Source: an uncultured Cetobacterium sp. (GTDB lineage Bacteria > Fusobacteriota > Fusobacteriia > Fusobacteriales > Fusobacteriaceae). From it: 64,000 nt of DNA. The stretch spans positions 1 to 64,000 of the forward strand of contig NZ_CAMFHX010000011.1 of assembly GCF_945952365.1 (NCBI RefSeq), written 5' to 3'. The notes under the pieces were generated by a model. The model was not told the origin of the DNA. It saw only the letters and a list, made by a program, of their open reading frames with translations, and did no database searches. Shown here one piece after another: positions 1 through 7,469 of the stretch. Position numbers and translations under genes: made by a program. Numbering within the stretch: the stretch's first letter is position 1; the number at the start of each line of letters is the position of its first letter.

Positions 1-24
1 CTTTTAACATGTCGTAACTTTTCA

Positions 25-597
25 TTACGAAACGTGTCGCACCATTAAAATTATCATCTGCATAAAATCCGATGCTATTACAGCCCATGCTCCACCTGTT
101 AAAGACATAAATAAAACAACTAATCCTGTCACTATTATAGTAATATCTATCGAAACTTCAAATACAGCACTTGCAAATATTGCTAGTGCATTTAACCAAA
201 CACCCGCCGAGATTATATTTGGTAACATAATTGCCCAGGTAAAAGCTTGCTCACTTGTATTTCCAAATCTCATTCTTATTCCCTCTATCGGAGTTGCAAT
301 TCGTAATTGTCTTGCTTTCGGTGCAAACCATAAGAAACAAGTTAAATATCCTAATGCATTTGCATAGAATACAACAACTGGACCAATTCCTTTTGTAAAT
401 GCATCCCCTGCCATTCCTGTAAAAGTCATAGCACTAAATTGAGTCATAAAAGCTGTTCCTCCAACCATCCACCACAACATTTTTCCTCCACCAGAAAAAT
501 AGTCACTTGTTGAATTCGAAGCATGCTTTTGGAAGAAGTATCCTATCGCCATCATAAACATAAAGTAAATTACGATTACCAATATATCTATTTTCAT
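25..597 (-). CDS. Sodium:solute symporter family protein, C-terminally truncated (probably interrupted gene)
   Basis: The N-terminal 185 or so residues look like an SSS-family (sodium/solute) symporter: a first membrane helix, the SDYFSGGGKMLWWMVGG segment typical of the family's TM1-TM2 region, then further hydrophobic helices. SSS proteins are usually near 500 residues; this one has 190 and ends abruptly after a normal TM segment (DFMQMIILM) with an unrelated VRHVS tail and stop. This suggests that the gene is interrupted near positions 40-45, for example by a mobile element or rearrangement. Its ATG overlaps the stop of the upstream GH105 gene by one base (TAATG), with GGAGG just before, so the pair is translationally coupled. 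It likely imported a sugar or uronide for that hydrolase. The family is clear; the cause of truncation is inferred. Confidence 0.75.
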   Translation of the reverse strand: MKIDILVIVIYFMFMMAIGYFFQKHASNSTSDYFSGGGKMLWWMVGGTAFMTQFSAMTFTGMAGDAFTKGIGPVVVFYANALGYLTCFLWFAPKARQLRIATPIEGIRMRFGNTSEQAFTWAIMLPNIISAGVWLNALAIFASAVFEVSIDITIIVTGLVVLFMSLTGGAWAVIASDFMQMIILMVRHVS

Positions 598-1715
598 TAG
601 TTACCTCCTTTATCGCCTAATAATATTATTTCACTATAAGCTTTAAATAGAGGTCCTACTCCTTTTGGATCATTAGAGCCTACTTTTTCAGATATATAAT
701 ATTCAAAACTTCCATCTCTATCTCCATTAAATGGTATAAGTCCATTTAATCCCGCCATTATACATATATTTCCTAACTCTAATTTTCCAGCTTTTTCTTT
801 TAAATTATTCATAACAACTCCATCAAAAGCTTTTCTCCCTTTTTCTAAATAAATTTTATCAATTAGATTTAGTCTAACTCCTTTTAACAATGAGTATGCA
901 AACATTAGTGTAGCTGAAGTCTCTAAGTAGTTTCCTTCTTTTCCTTCTAAAGCCATAACTTGATACCATAAGCCTGACTCATCTTGATATTTTACAATTC
1001 CCTCCATAAGTTCTACATATAGCTTTACAAGTTCATCTTTATAAGATTTAAATGCTACATTATCAATCCCCTCAATAACATCAACTAAGGCCATCGCATA
1101 CCAACCCACTGCTCTTGCCCAGAAATTTTTCGATCTTCCTGTTTCCTTATCTGCCCAATTCATAGTTTTTGTTTCATCAAAACCATGGAAATATAGTTTT
1201 TTATCGTCACAGAATAGATTTTTTCTTACATTTCTAAATTGATTTAAAACATCCTTTATGCCATTTTCATCATTTTTTTCATTTGAGTAGATTGTAAGAA
1301 ATGGTTGAGCCATATACAGTCCATCTAACCAAACTTGATAAGGATATCTTCCTTTATGCCAGAAGTTTCCTTCCAATGTTCTTGGATGAATATTTAGCAA
1401 ATACTTTACACTTTCAGTAGCTTTTTCATATTTTATATTATTTGTTTCTTTGAATGCTGTAAATAAAACTCTTCCTGAGTTTATATTATCAATATTGTAT
1501 TCCACCGGATTCAAATCTGCTATTTTCCCATTTTTATCAATTCTTTTATCTAAATAATTCAAAATAAATTCTAAGTATTTTTTGTCTTTTGTAGCTTTAT
1601 ATAATGCCTCTGCCCCTATCAGTATGCATCCATCTTCATAGTTCCACTCTGTTTTATAGTCTTGATAACTCTTTAAGTAAGCCTCTATGTAGTTTTCAAC
1701 TTGTAACATTTTCAT
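597..1715 (-). CDS. GH105 unsaturated rhamnogalacturonyl/uronyl hydrolase (YteR-like)
   Basis: A 372-residue (alpha/alpha)6-barrel glycoside hydrolase of family 105. These cytoplasmic enzymes remove the unsaturated uronic acid that polysaccharide lyases leave on pectin or glycosaminoglycan fragments. Family features are visible: the DNINSG stretch near residue 76, W-LDGLYMAQPF with the presumed catalytic Asp131, and the NFWARAVGWYAMALVD helix near residue 200. Length matches the family. A GGAGGG ribosome site precedes the ATG. It is the first gene of a two-gene operon with a sodium:solute symporter, so import and cleavage of an oligo-uronide is the likely job. The promoter carries an array of GTATAC palindromes, implying substrate-controlled repression. 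The exact substrate cannot be read from the sequence. Confidence 0.88.
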   Translation of the reverse strand: MKMLQVENYIEAYLKSYQDYKTEWNYEDGCILIGAEALYKATKDKKYLEFILNYLDKRIDKNGKIADLNPVEYNIDNINSGRVLFTAFKETNNIKYEKATESVKYLLNIHPRTLEGNFWHKGRYPYQVWLDGLYMAQPFLTIYSNEKNDENGIKDVLNQFRNVRKNLFCDDKKLYFHGFDETKTMNWADKETGRSKNFWARAVGWYAMALVDVIEGIDNVAFKSYKDELVKLYVELMEGIVKYQDESGLWYQVMALEGKEGNYLETSATLMFAYSLLKGVRLNLIDKIYLEKGRKAFDGVVMNNLKEKAGKLELGNICIMAGLNGLIPFNGDRDGSFEYYISEKVGSNDPKGVGPLFKAYSEIILLGDKGGN

Positions 1716-1792
1716 AATTAAGTGTTCCCTCCGTGTTCTCTATTTAATTTTTTATTTTAAATTTTTAATACTTCATCATATCGCAACTTTTT

Positions 1793-1859
1793 TGTATACG
1801 TTTGCAAAGATTGTATACGATTTTGTGTTTAGTATACATTTTAATTCAAGTGTTGTCAA
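1793..1859 (-). promoter_or_regulatory. Promoter of the GH105 operon with three GTATAC operators
   Basis: On the minus strand a TTGACA -35 (1854-1859) and TATACT -10 (1831-1836) are 17 bases apart. GTATAC palindromes lie at 1794-1799, 1813-1818 and 1832-1837, each exactly 19 bases from the next. The third overlaps the -10 and the other two lie downstream of the predicted start, as expected for repressor sites. The core resembles GntR-family UxuR/ExuR operators (TGGTATACCA). The first site also fits a LacI/CcpA-type cre consensus on the minus strand (TTGCAAACGTATACA, 1793-1807). No regulator gene is adjacent. Confidence 0.65.
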
Positions 1860-1960
1860 TTATTTTTTTATCTACAAACTATAAAAATCAACTACTTTTA
1901 TTCACTATATACTTTTTTCGACCTAAAAAAGAACACACATCGTTATAAGTTTAATTCAAA

Positions 1961-1990
1961 ACAAAAAAAGAGAAGTCATTCAGACTTCCC
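1961..1990 (-). terminator. Rho-independent terminator of the small membrane protein gene
   Basis: On the minus strand GAAGTC and GACTTC form a stem around a 5-base loop, extended by a G-T and a G-C pair, and are followed by CTTTTTTTG. It lies just after the stop of the small membrane protein gene. Confidence 0.75.
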
Positions 1991-1996
1991 TTTAAA

Positions 1997-2245
1997 TTAA
2001 ACGTTTTTCTCTAAAATATCATGTATCCTAGTATAAAATTTACAGTATCCCCAACTCATTATTAAAAAAGCTATCGAGACTAAAATGACCTCAAAACTTA
2101 CAGTATTATTTTTTATAGATATTAATAAACCTACAATAAATATCATATAATAAAATATCGAAAACTTTTTTAAAACTTCATATAAAATCTCTGAAAAAAC
2201 TTTCAAAACCGAAACCAATCCTACTGTTATTTTCTTCAATACCAT
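1997..2245 (-). CDS. Small two-helix membrane protein, unknown function
   Basis: An 82-residue protein that I do not recognise. It has two hydrophobic segments, roughly residues 30-45 (FYYMIFIVGLLISI) and 52-66 (FEVILVSIAFLIMSW), separated by a short polar loop, with lysine-rich flanks and a charged C-terminus. It is probably an inner-membrane protein. A strong AAAGGGGG ribosome site sits upstream of the ATG and a good terminator follows the stop, which supports it as a real gene transcribed alone. No neighbour suggests a role. Confidence 0.6.
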   Translation of the reverse strand: MVLKKITVGLVSVLKVFSEILYEVLKKFSIFYYMIFIVGLLISIKNNTVSFEVILVSIAFLIMSWGYCKFYTRIHDILEKNV

Positions 2246-2388
2246 AACTACCCCCTTTATGATTTGAACTCTAATAAAAGTTTACCCTCTTTTTTATATC
2301 TTTTCAAATTCACTCTGTTTATACTTACTATTGACACGACTTCTTTTCAGGATTATAATCAAATTATCATTTATCTAAGGAGTGTTTT

Positions 2389-2754
2389 ATGAATAAAAAA
2401 GTAGAGTATGTTAAGGGACAGCTTAATTGTGCTGAAAGTATAATCGCATCATTTAATAAAAATAACGGAACAACTATTCCTGTAGCTTTAGGAAGTGGTA
2501 TGGGAACTGGTGCTACTATTGGTAGTCTATGTGGAGCTGTTAATGCTGCTGTTCTTGTTATTGGTTTTTTAAAAGGTAGAGAAACTTACCTAGAAGAAAA
2601 TAGGGCTAGAGCATTATCAAATGAGCTTTTAAAAGATATTAAAGAGAAATATAACTCTGAGTTATGCGTAGATTTAAAAAAATCAGGTACTAGCTGCCAA
2701 GAGATTGTAGAATATACTTATGAAAAATTAGAAGAGATCTTAAAAGAAAAATAG
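2389..2754 (+). CDS. C_GCAxxG_C_C-type redox-active family protein
   Basis: A 121-residue protein with the cysteine layout of the C_GCAxxG_C_C family (TIGR01909-like), small proteins of anaerobes thought to be redox-active or metal-binding. Visible are Cys14 in LNCAES, a glycine-rich GSGMGTGATIGSLCGAV stretch with Cys48, and a C-terminal pair Cys93 and Cys103. No signal peptide or membrane helix is convincing, although residues 42-60 are mildly hydrophobic. AAGGAGTG lies before the ATG and a terminator follows directly, so it is monocistronic. The biochemical function is unknown; the family call rests on the cysteine pattern. Confidence 0.7.
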   Translation: MNKKVEYVKGQLNCAESIIASFNKNNGTTIPVALGSGMGTGATIGSLCGAVNAAVLVIGFLKGRETYLEENRARALSNELLKDIKEKYNSELCVDLKKSGTSCQEIVEYTYEKLEEILKEK

Positions 2755-2784
2755 GAGTAGATTTATCTACCCCTTATTTTTTTA
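2754..2784 (+). terminator. Rho-independent terminator
   Basis: A GGAGTAGA / TCTACCCC stem (one A-C mismatch) with a four-base loop, followed by TTATTTTTTTA. It ends the C_GCAxxG gene and faces the convergent lipoprotein gene, so it may serve both strands. Confidence 0.7.
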
Positions 2785-2785
2785 T

Positions 2786-3124
2786 TTAGTTTGCTATTTT
2801 CTCTTTTAACATATCCACGCCAGCTTCAACTTTCTCTTTTGCTGCGTCGACACCAGCATCTACTTTCTCTTTTGCTGCATCTCCAACTTTTTCTATTTCA
2901 GCACCTATTTTTTCAGTTGTTGTATCAACACTTTGAGTTGCTGTTTCTACATTTTGTTTTACATCCTGCTGAACAGTTGCTTCTACCGCTGCAGCTTTTT
3001 CTGCTACCACTGGAGCTTCTATTACAGGTGCTTCTGGTGCTGGTTTAGCCTCCTCTTTTTCACTCGAGCACGCTACCATAAGTGCGCTTATTGCTAATAA
3101 TGCTAACATAGTTATTTTTTTCAT
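2786..3124 (-). CDS. Small lipoprotein with amphipathic 11-residue repeats
   Basis: A 112-residue predicted lipoprotein. It has a KK n-region, a hydrophobic core, and the lipobox LMVAC with Cys19 as the lipidation site. The mature part begins with an Ala/Pro/Glu-rich linker (EEAKPAPEAPVIEAPVV). It then forms a long charged helix with units such as DAAKEKVDAGV and DAAKEKVEAGV at 11-residue spacing, like YtxH/apolipoprotein-type amphipathic helices. It is probably anchored in the outer or inner membrane and extends as a helical rod into the periplasm. A GAGGAGG site precedes the start. It is monocistronic and its function is unknown. Confidence 0.75.
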   Translation of the reverse strand: MKKITMLALLAISALMVACSSEKEEAKPAPEAPVIEAPVVAEKAAAVEATVQQDVKQNVETATQSVDTTTEKIGAEIEKVGDAAKEKVDAGVDAAKEKVEAGVDMLKEKIAN

Positions 3125-3200
3125 TTTAATTCCTCCTCAAAACGAATTAAGATATTGTTATATTATTGTTAACCATAACTCGATATTTTCCTTCTTTATT

Positions 3201-4532
3201 TCATAATTTTTTTATATATTTCCCCATATCAAATTTTCTTTCCAAACCAGAACTATTCATATATCTGACTTTTCCAAAAATTTCTCTCTCTTTCCATGCT
3301 CGATCATGCTTCCCAAAACACCAAGCCACTCCTGCGTAAGAGTTGGGATCCCTTCCGTCATAAAAGTATTTATTATTTAAATTTATTGCAACTTCATATG
3401 CTTTCTGAGGGGAAGCTGTCCACTCCAATATTTTTTTACACCAATACATTCTCATATAACTTTCCATATATCCTGTATCTACCATTTGCTTTTGTGCTGC
3501 ATTCCAATAAATGTCATGTGTTTTATAATTTTCTAATTCTTCTAAAGAATATAAATACTGCCTTTGGTCACTTGAGTGCTTTTCTAATGTTTCATAAGCC
3601 CACTTATAACTAATACCATCCCAGCTATCATATTTTAAATTATAATATACAAAATTTATCGCTAACTCTCTTCTTATTAAAAGCTCCTCTAAAAATTCAC
3701 CTTTTGACGTTTCTAAACTCTTAGTTTTATCCAACTCACTCCAAATTTCAAGTGATGATATTTGACCAAAATGTAGATATGGAGAAAGTTTAGAGCTTAA
3801 TTCATTATCAGGCCCTTTCTTCGAATAAAACTCTAATTTTTCTTCTATAAATTTTTTCAATATTTTTTTAGCTTCTATCTCACCTCCAATAAAATCTCCA
3901 TCTAAGACTTGTTTACTTTGAGGAAGAAAAAATTGTGACTGATCTTTCTTTTTAAACTTGTCATCTACAAAATCATCATAAGTAAATTTTATATCTATTT
4001 TATAATCATATTTTTTTAAAAATCTATCCTTTACCTTTACATATTTATCTCTAAATGTTTTTGCACTATATTCCTCTTTAAAACTAGCAACCTCTACAGG
4101 TACAACAACGTTATTCTCTACTTCAATTGTAGTTACATTCAATTTTTTCAAAAGTTTTTCTCGACTACTCCTTTGAGACCTGAGATAACTTTTATCCCAA
4201 ATCAACACTTGAGCATCTTTTGAAATTTCTAATATATTTTTTTGTAAATCTCCTTCTAATAAAATAAAACGAATACCATACTTCTTCAAAATATCATGAA
4301 CATCTTTTAGTCCTTGAAGCATAAACTTAAAATGTCTTTCAGATGCTTCAGGATAATTTTTTATATAGTTAAACATTACATAAAGTGGCAACTTAGATTC
4401 ATTTGCAACTTCTATAGCCTTTTCTAAAGAAAAGTTATAACTTACCCTTTGAGTCTCCTGCATCCAATAAACTATATACTGCCCTATTTTATCTTCATTT
4501 ATCTTTAAATATTTAATTCTCTCTATATCCAT
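3201..4532 (-). CDS. phr: Class II CPD deoxyribodipyrimidine photolyase
   Basis: A 443-residue flavoprotein that splits cyclobutane pyrimidine dimers using light. The class II type is shown by the N-terminal photolyase-domain pattern (YIVYWMQETQRVSYNFSLE and PEASERHFKFMLQGL) and by the FAD domain motif SKLSPYLHFGQIS. The C-terminal signature DPNSYAGVAWCFGKHDRAW is also present. Length matches the class. It is followed 15 bases after the thioesterase gene's stop in the same direction, so the two are probably co-transcribed, although a functional link is not evident. Class II enzymes occur in scattered bacteria and archaea, so transfer is possible, but base usage looks like its neighbours. Confidence 0.93.
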   Translation of the reverse strand: MDIERIKYLKINEDKIGQYIVYWMQETQRVSYNFSLEKAIEVANESKLPLYVMFNYIKNYPEASERHFKFMLQGLKDVHDILKKYGIRFILLEGDLQKNILEISKDAQVLIWDKSYLRSQRSSREKLLKKLNVTTIEVENNVVVPVEVASFKEEYSAKTFRDKYVKVKDRFLKKYDYKIDIKFTYDDFVDDKFKKKDQSQFFLPQSKQVLDGDFIGGEIEAKKILKKFIEEKLEFYSKKGPDNELSSKLSPYLHFGQISSLEIWSELDKTKSLETSKGEFLEELLIRRELAINFVYYNLKYDSWDGISYKWAYETLEKHSSDQRQYLYSLEELENYKTHDIYWNAAQKQMVDTGYMESYMRMYWCKKILEWTASPQKAYEVAINLNNKYFYDGRDPNSYAGVAWCFGKHDRAWKEREIFGKVRYMNSSGLERKFDMGKYIKKL

Positions 4533-4547
4533 AAAGTACCCTCCTAA

Positions 4548-4943
4548 CTAGATGATATTTTTTAACTTTGTTAATAACTCTTCTGGAAATTTGGAAATTT
4601 TTTTTAAAGTATAATTAAATCCTACAATCAACGTTGTTCCCTCTATTACAATCTGATTGTTTTCATTTTCTATTTCATATAAAAAATTTATAGAAGCTTT
4701 TTTTAGTTCAGCTCCTACAATTTTCACCTTCAATTTCTCTCCTAGATAAACCTCACCTTTATAATAAACATGGGCATCTTTTTGAATTGTTCCCACATTT
4801 TCACCTAAATTAATTTCGCTTCCACCCAAAATTTTAAAAAGGTTAATCCTTACTTCTTGAAACAAAAGAAGAGCCCTTTCATTTCCCATATGACCACCAT
4901 AATTTATATCAGATATCGTTACTTTATAATCTATTACAAACAT
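4548..4943 (-). CDS. Acyl-CoA thioesterase, 4HBT hot-dog fold
   Basis: A 131-residue single hot-dog domain of the 4-hydroxybenzoyl-CoA thioesterase (YbgC/FadM-like) group. The N-terminal strand-helix motif TISDINYGGHMGN corresponds to the family's V-x-x-x-D-x-x-x-x-GHxxN, where the Asp (about residue 12) is catalytic. It is followed by the expected AHVYYKGEVYLGE strand. Such enzymes hydrolyse acyl-CoAs in the cytoplasm; the substrate is not predictable. It is the promoter-proximal gene of a pair with the photolyase. Family call firm, substrate unknown. Confidence 0.85.
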   Translation of the reverse strand: MFVIDYKVTISDINYGGHMGNERALLLFQEVRINLFKILGGSEINLGENVGTIQKDAHVYYKGEVYLGEKLKVKIVGAELKKASINFLYEIENENNQIVIEGTTLIVGFNYTLKKISKFPEELLTKLKNII

Positions 4944-4992
4944 AATTTACACTCCTTTTTCTTTTTTTCATTATAACAATATTTCTTCTAGT

Positions 4993-5022
4993 TTGTTAAT
5001 TTTCTTTTTTATATGATATAAT
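4993..5022 (+). promoter_or_regulatory. Promoter of the lytS/lytR-type operon
   Basis: TTGTTA (4993-4998) and TATAAT (5017-5022) are separated by 18 bases. A TG upstream of the -10 (TGATATAAT) makes it an extended -10 promoter. It lies about 25 bases ahead of the histidine kinase start. Confidence 0.6.
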
Positions 5023-5047
5023 TAAAATCATAATTTAGAGGTGTTTT

Positions 5048-6712
5048 ATGTTCGAATTAGCAAGTAAACTTTTTAATACTCTAGGCTATATTATAGCTAT
5101 CGCATTTTTCTTTTCCCGGTTCAAAAGTGCTAAAAATATTTTCATAAGAGAGAAACACACTAAAAAAGACACCATAATACTTTCAATTGTTTTTTCTGGT
5201 CTAGCTATTTTAGGAACTTATATTGGTGTTGATTATAAAGGCGCTATTGCAAATACCAGAAACATTGGAGTTATTGTTGGTGGTATGCTTGCAGGTCCTG
5301 AAGTAGCTATTATTTCGGGTATTGTTGCTGGTATACATAGAGCCTCTATAGGAGTTAGCCAACTCACTGCGATTCCATGCTCTATTGCTACAGTTTTAGG
5401 AGGATTTATCACTAGCTATCTATACAAAAAAGCTAACTCTAACAACCGTTCTCTTCTTGGTTTCTTCGCAGGAGTTTTCGTTGAAAATCTAAGTATGTTG
5501 CTTATACTAATCCTTTCTAACAACAGAATATTAGCTCTAGATATTGTTAAAAATCTTTATCTTCCGATGATATTTATAAATGGAATAGGTGTCGCCGTCA
5601 TTATTATTATTACTGAAGAAATTTTAGAAGAAAAAGAGCGAGAAGCTGGAACTCAAGCTAAACTAGCCCTTGAAATTGCCAATCAAACTCTTCCTTTTTT
5701 TAAAAAAGGAGAATCTCTTGATAATGTTTGTAAAATTTTACTTCAATCATTGAAAGCTGAAACTGTTGTTATTACTGACAAAAATTTTATAATAGCAAAC
5801 GCTTTTAAAAATAAAGATTTTTGTATGAAATATCAAAGTATTCAAAGTGATGCAACAAAAAAAGTTTTATCTTCTGGTGAAGTTTTAATTTTTGATAGAG
5901 ATAGCGAACTAAATGATTTTTGGTATTCTGAAAAAGGTATAAAATCTTGTATTATCACTCCTCTTTTTCAAGATGAACGAGTATCAGGAACATTAAAAAT
6001 ATACTTTAAAAACGAAGAAAATATAACGGTTCGAAAAAAATATTTGGCTATTGGTCTTTCCCAACTTATATCTACTCAACTCGAAATAAGTAAAATAGAG
6101 AATTTAAAAACTATGGCTAGAGATGCTGAGCTAAAAGCTCTTCAGGCACAAATAAATCCACACTTTTTATTTAATGCTCTGAATACGACAGCTTCTTTCG
6201 TTAGATTTAATCCAAGTAAGGCAAGAGAGATTATTATTGATTTATCAACTTATCTTAGATACAATTTAGAAAATACAGACAAACTTGTTCCCTTAGAGAA
6301 AGAGTTAGAACAAGTTAAAGCTTATATAAATATAGAAAAAGCAAGGTTTCAAGATAGGATTGAAGTTATTTATGATTTTGATCAAAATTTAGAGAACTTA
6401 AAAATACCTAGTTTAACTATTCAACCGCTTGTTGAAAATAGTATAAAACACGGTTTATTAAAAAGAAGTGGTTCTGGAAAAGTTAAGATTACGATTAAAA
6501 AAACATATCTAAAATGCTTAATCTCCATAGAAGATGACGGCATTGGAATTGATCCAGAAATTATCAAAAATATAAATAATAAAATTGAAAAAAATATAGG
6601 CTTAAAAAATGTTCACAATCGTTTAAAACTTATTTATGGTAAAGGATTAAATATAGAACGCCTAAGTAACGGAACAAAAATTTCATTCTATATTGACCAG
6701 GAGGAAAAATGA
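5048..6712 (+). CDS. LytS/BtsS-type sensor histidine kinase (5TM-LYT, GAF-like, HisK)
   Basis: A 554-residue membrane kinase. The first 190 or so residues form a multi-helix 5TMR-LYT sensor with the family hallmark RNIGVIVGGMLAGPEVAIISG and the following GIHRASIGV. A GAF-like region (about 215-345) comes next. The His-kinase H-box ALQAQINPHFLFNAL carries the phospho-accepting His372, and the N-box PLVENSIKHGL is near 460, with G-boxes DDGIGI and GLKNVHNRL. Its stop overlaps the response-regulator start by four bases (ATGA). LytS/BtsS kinases respond to pyruvate or membrane state; the convergent CstA-type transporter just downstream favours a pyruvate-sensing role, as known for BtsSR-BtsT and LytSR. 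The ligand is inferred. Confidence 0.9.
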   Translation: MFELASKLFNTLGYIIAIAFFFSRFKSAKNIFIREKHTKKDTIILSIVFSGLAILGTYIGVDYKGAIANTRNIGVIVGGMLAGPEVAIISGIVAGIHRASIGVSQLTAIPCSIATVLGGFITSYLYKKANSNNRSLLGFFAGVFVENLSMLLILILSNNRILALDIVKNLYLPMIFINGIGVAVIIIITEEILEEKEREAGTQAKLALEIANQTLPFFKKGESLDNVCKILLQSLKAETVVITDKNFIIANAFKNKDFCMKYQSIQSDATKKVLSSGEVLIFDRDSELNDFWYSEKGIKSCIITPLFQDERVSGTLKIYFKNEENITVRKKYLAIGLSQLISTQLEISKIENLKTMARDAELKALQAQINPHFLFNALNTTASFVRFNPSKAREIIIDLSTYLRYNLENTDKLVPLEKELEQVKAYINIEKARFQDRIEVIYDFDQNLENLKIPSLTIQPLVENSIKHGLLKRSGSGKVKITIKKTYLKCLISIEDDGIGIDPEIIKNINNKIEKNIGLKNVHNRLKLIYGKGLNIERLSNGTKISFYIDQEEK

Positions 6713-7434
6713 TTAAATGTATAGTTGTTGAAGATGAATTTCCAGCTAGAGAGGAGTTAAAATTTTTCATTAATAGTGATCACAACTTCCAGCTCGAAAA
6801 AGAGTTTGAAAACCCAATAGATGCTTTAAAATATGTGGAAGCCAATGAAGTTGATGTTGTATTTTTAGATATAAATATGCCTGAGCTAGATGGTATGACT
6901 CTTGGAAAAATAATTCACCGAGTTAATAAAAATATAAAATTAGTTTTTATATCTGCATATAAAGATTTCGCAGTTGAAGCCTTTGAAATAAAAGCTTTCG
7001 ATTATATTCTAAAACCATATTCAGAAGAGAGAATCATAAATCTTCTTAAAAATATTGCAGAAGACATAAGGAAAAGTGATTCTCCTTCAAAAGATCATAA
7101 TATAAAGAAAATAACTGTTAACTGTGATTCAAAAATGTTAGTAATTTCAACTGATAATATTCTATATATTGAAGCTGATGAAAAAGAAACAAATATTTTT
7201 ACAAAAGAAATAATGCACACATCAAAATTAAAAATTTCTCAACTAGAAAATATTCTCTCAGAAGAGCTATTTTTTAGATGCCATCGTTCATATATTGTAA
7301 ATATTGATAAAATTATTGAAGTAGAACCTTGGTTTAATGGAACTTATATTTTAAAAGTTTCAAATTCTAACTTTAAAATTCCTGTAAGTAGAAATAAAGT
7401 TAAAGAGCTTAAAGAAATTTTAACTATAAAATAA
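6709..7434 (+). CDS. LytTR-family response regulator
   Basis: A 241-residue regulator. The receiver domain (1-120) has the acidic pocket Glu8/Asp9, the phospho-acceptor Asp54 in FLDINMPELDGM and a conserved Lys near 104 (ILKPY). The C-terminal LytTR DNA-binding domain (about 140-240) is recognisable from CHRSYIVNIDKI and the strand pattern around it. It is the partner of the kinase, with which it overlaps by four bases. LytTR regulators bind spaced direct repeats. Candidate repeats occur upstream of the convergent cstA-like gene, the likely target. A bidirectional terminator follows. Confidence 0.92.
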   Translation: MIKCIVVEDEFPAREELKFFINSDHNFQLEKEFENPIDALKYVEANEVDVVFLDINMPELDGMTLGKIIHRVNKNIKLVFISAYKDFAVEAFEIKAFDYILKPYSEERIINLLKNIAEDIRKSDSPSKDHNIKKITVNCDSKMLVISTDNILYIEADEKETNIFTKEIMHTSKLKISQLENILSEELFFRCHRSYIVNIDKIIEVEPWFNGTYILKVSNSNFKIPVSRNKVKELKEILTIK

Positions 7435-7464
7435 AAAATCTCTCCTAAATCAGAGAGATTTTTT
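7433..7464. terminator. Bidirectional terminator between response regulator and cstA-like gene
   Basis: AAAAAATCTCTC and GAGAGATTTTTT form a perfect 12-base inverted repeat around an 8-base loop. It has a U-tract on either strand and lies between convergent genes. Confidence 0.85.
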
Positions 7465-7469
7465 ATTTA

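Noticed and set aside
2791-3048. Open frame opposite the small lipoprotein
   Set aside because: Leucine-rich antisense translation of the Ala/Glu/Lys-rich lipoprotein, with no ribosome site; the lipoprotein strand has a lipobox and AGGAGG.
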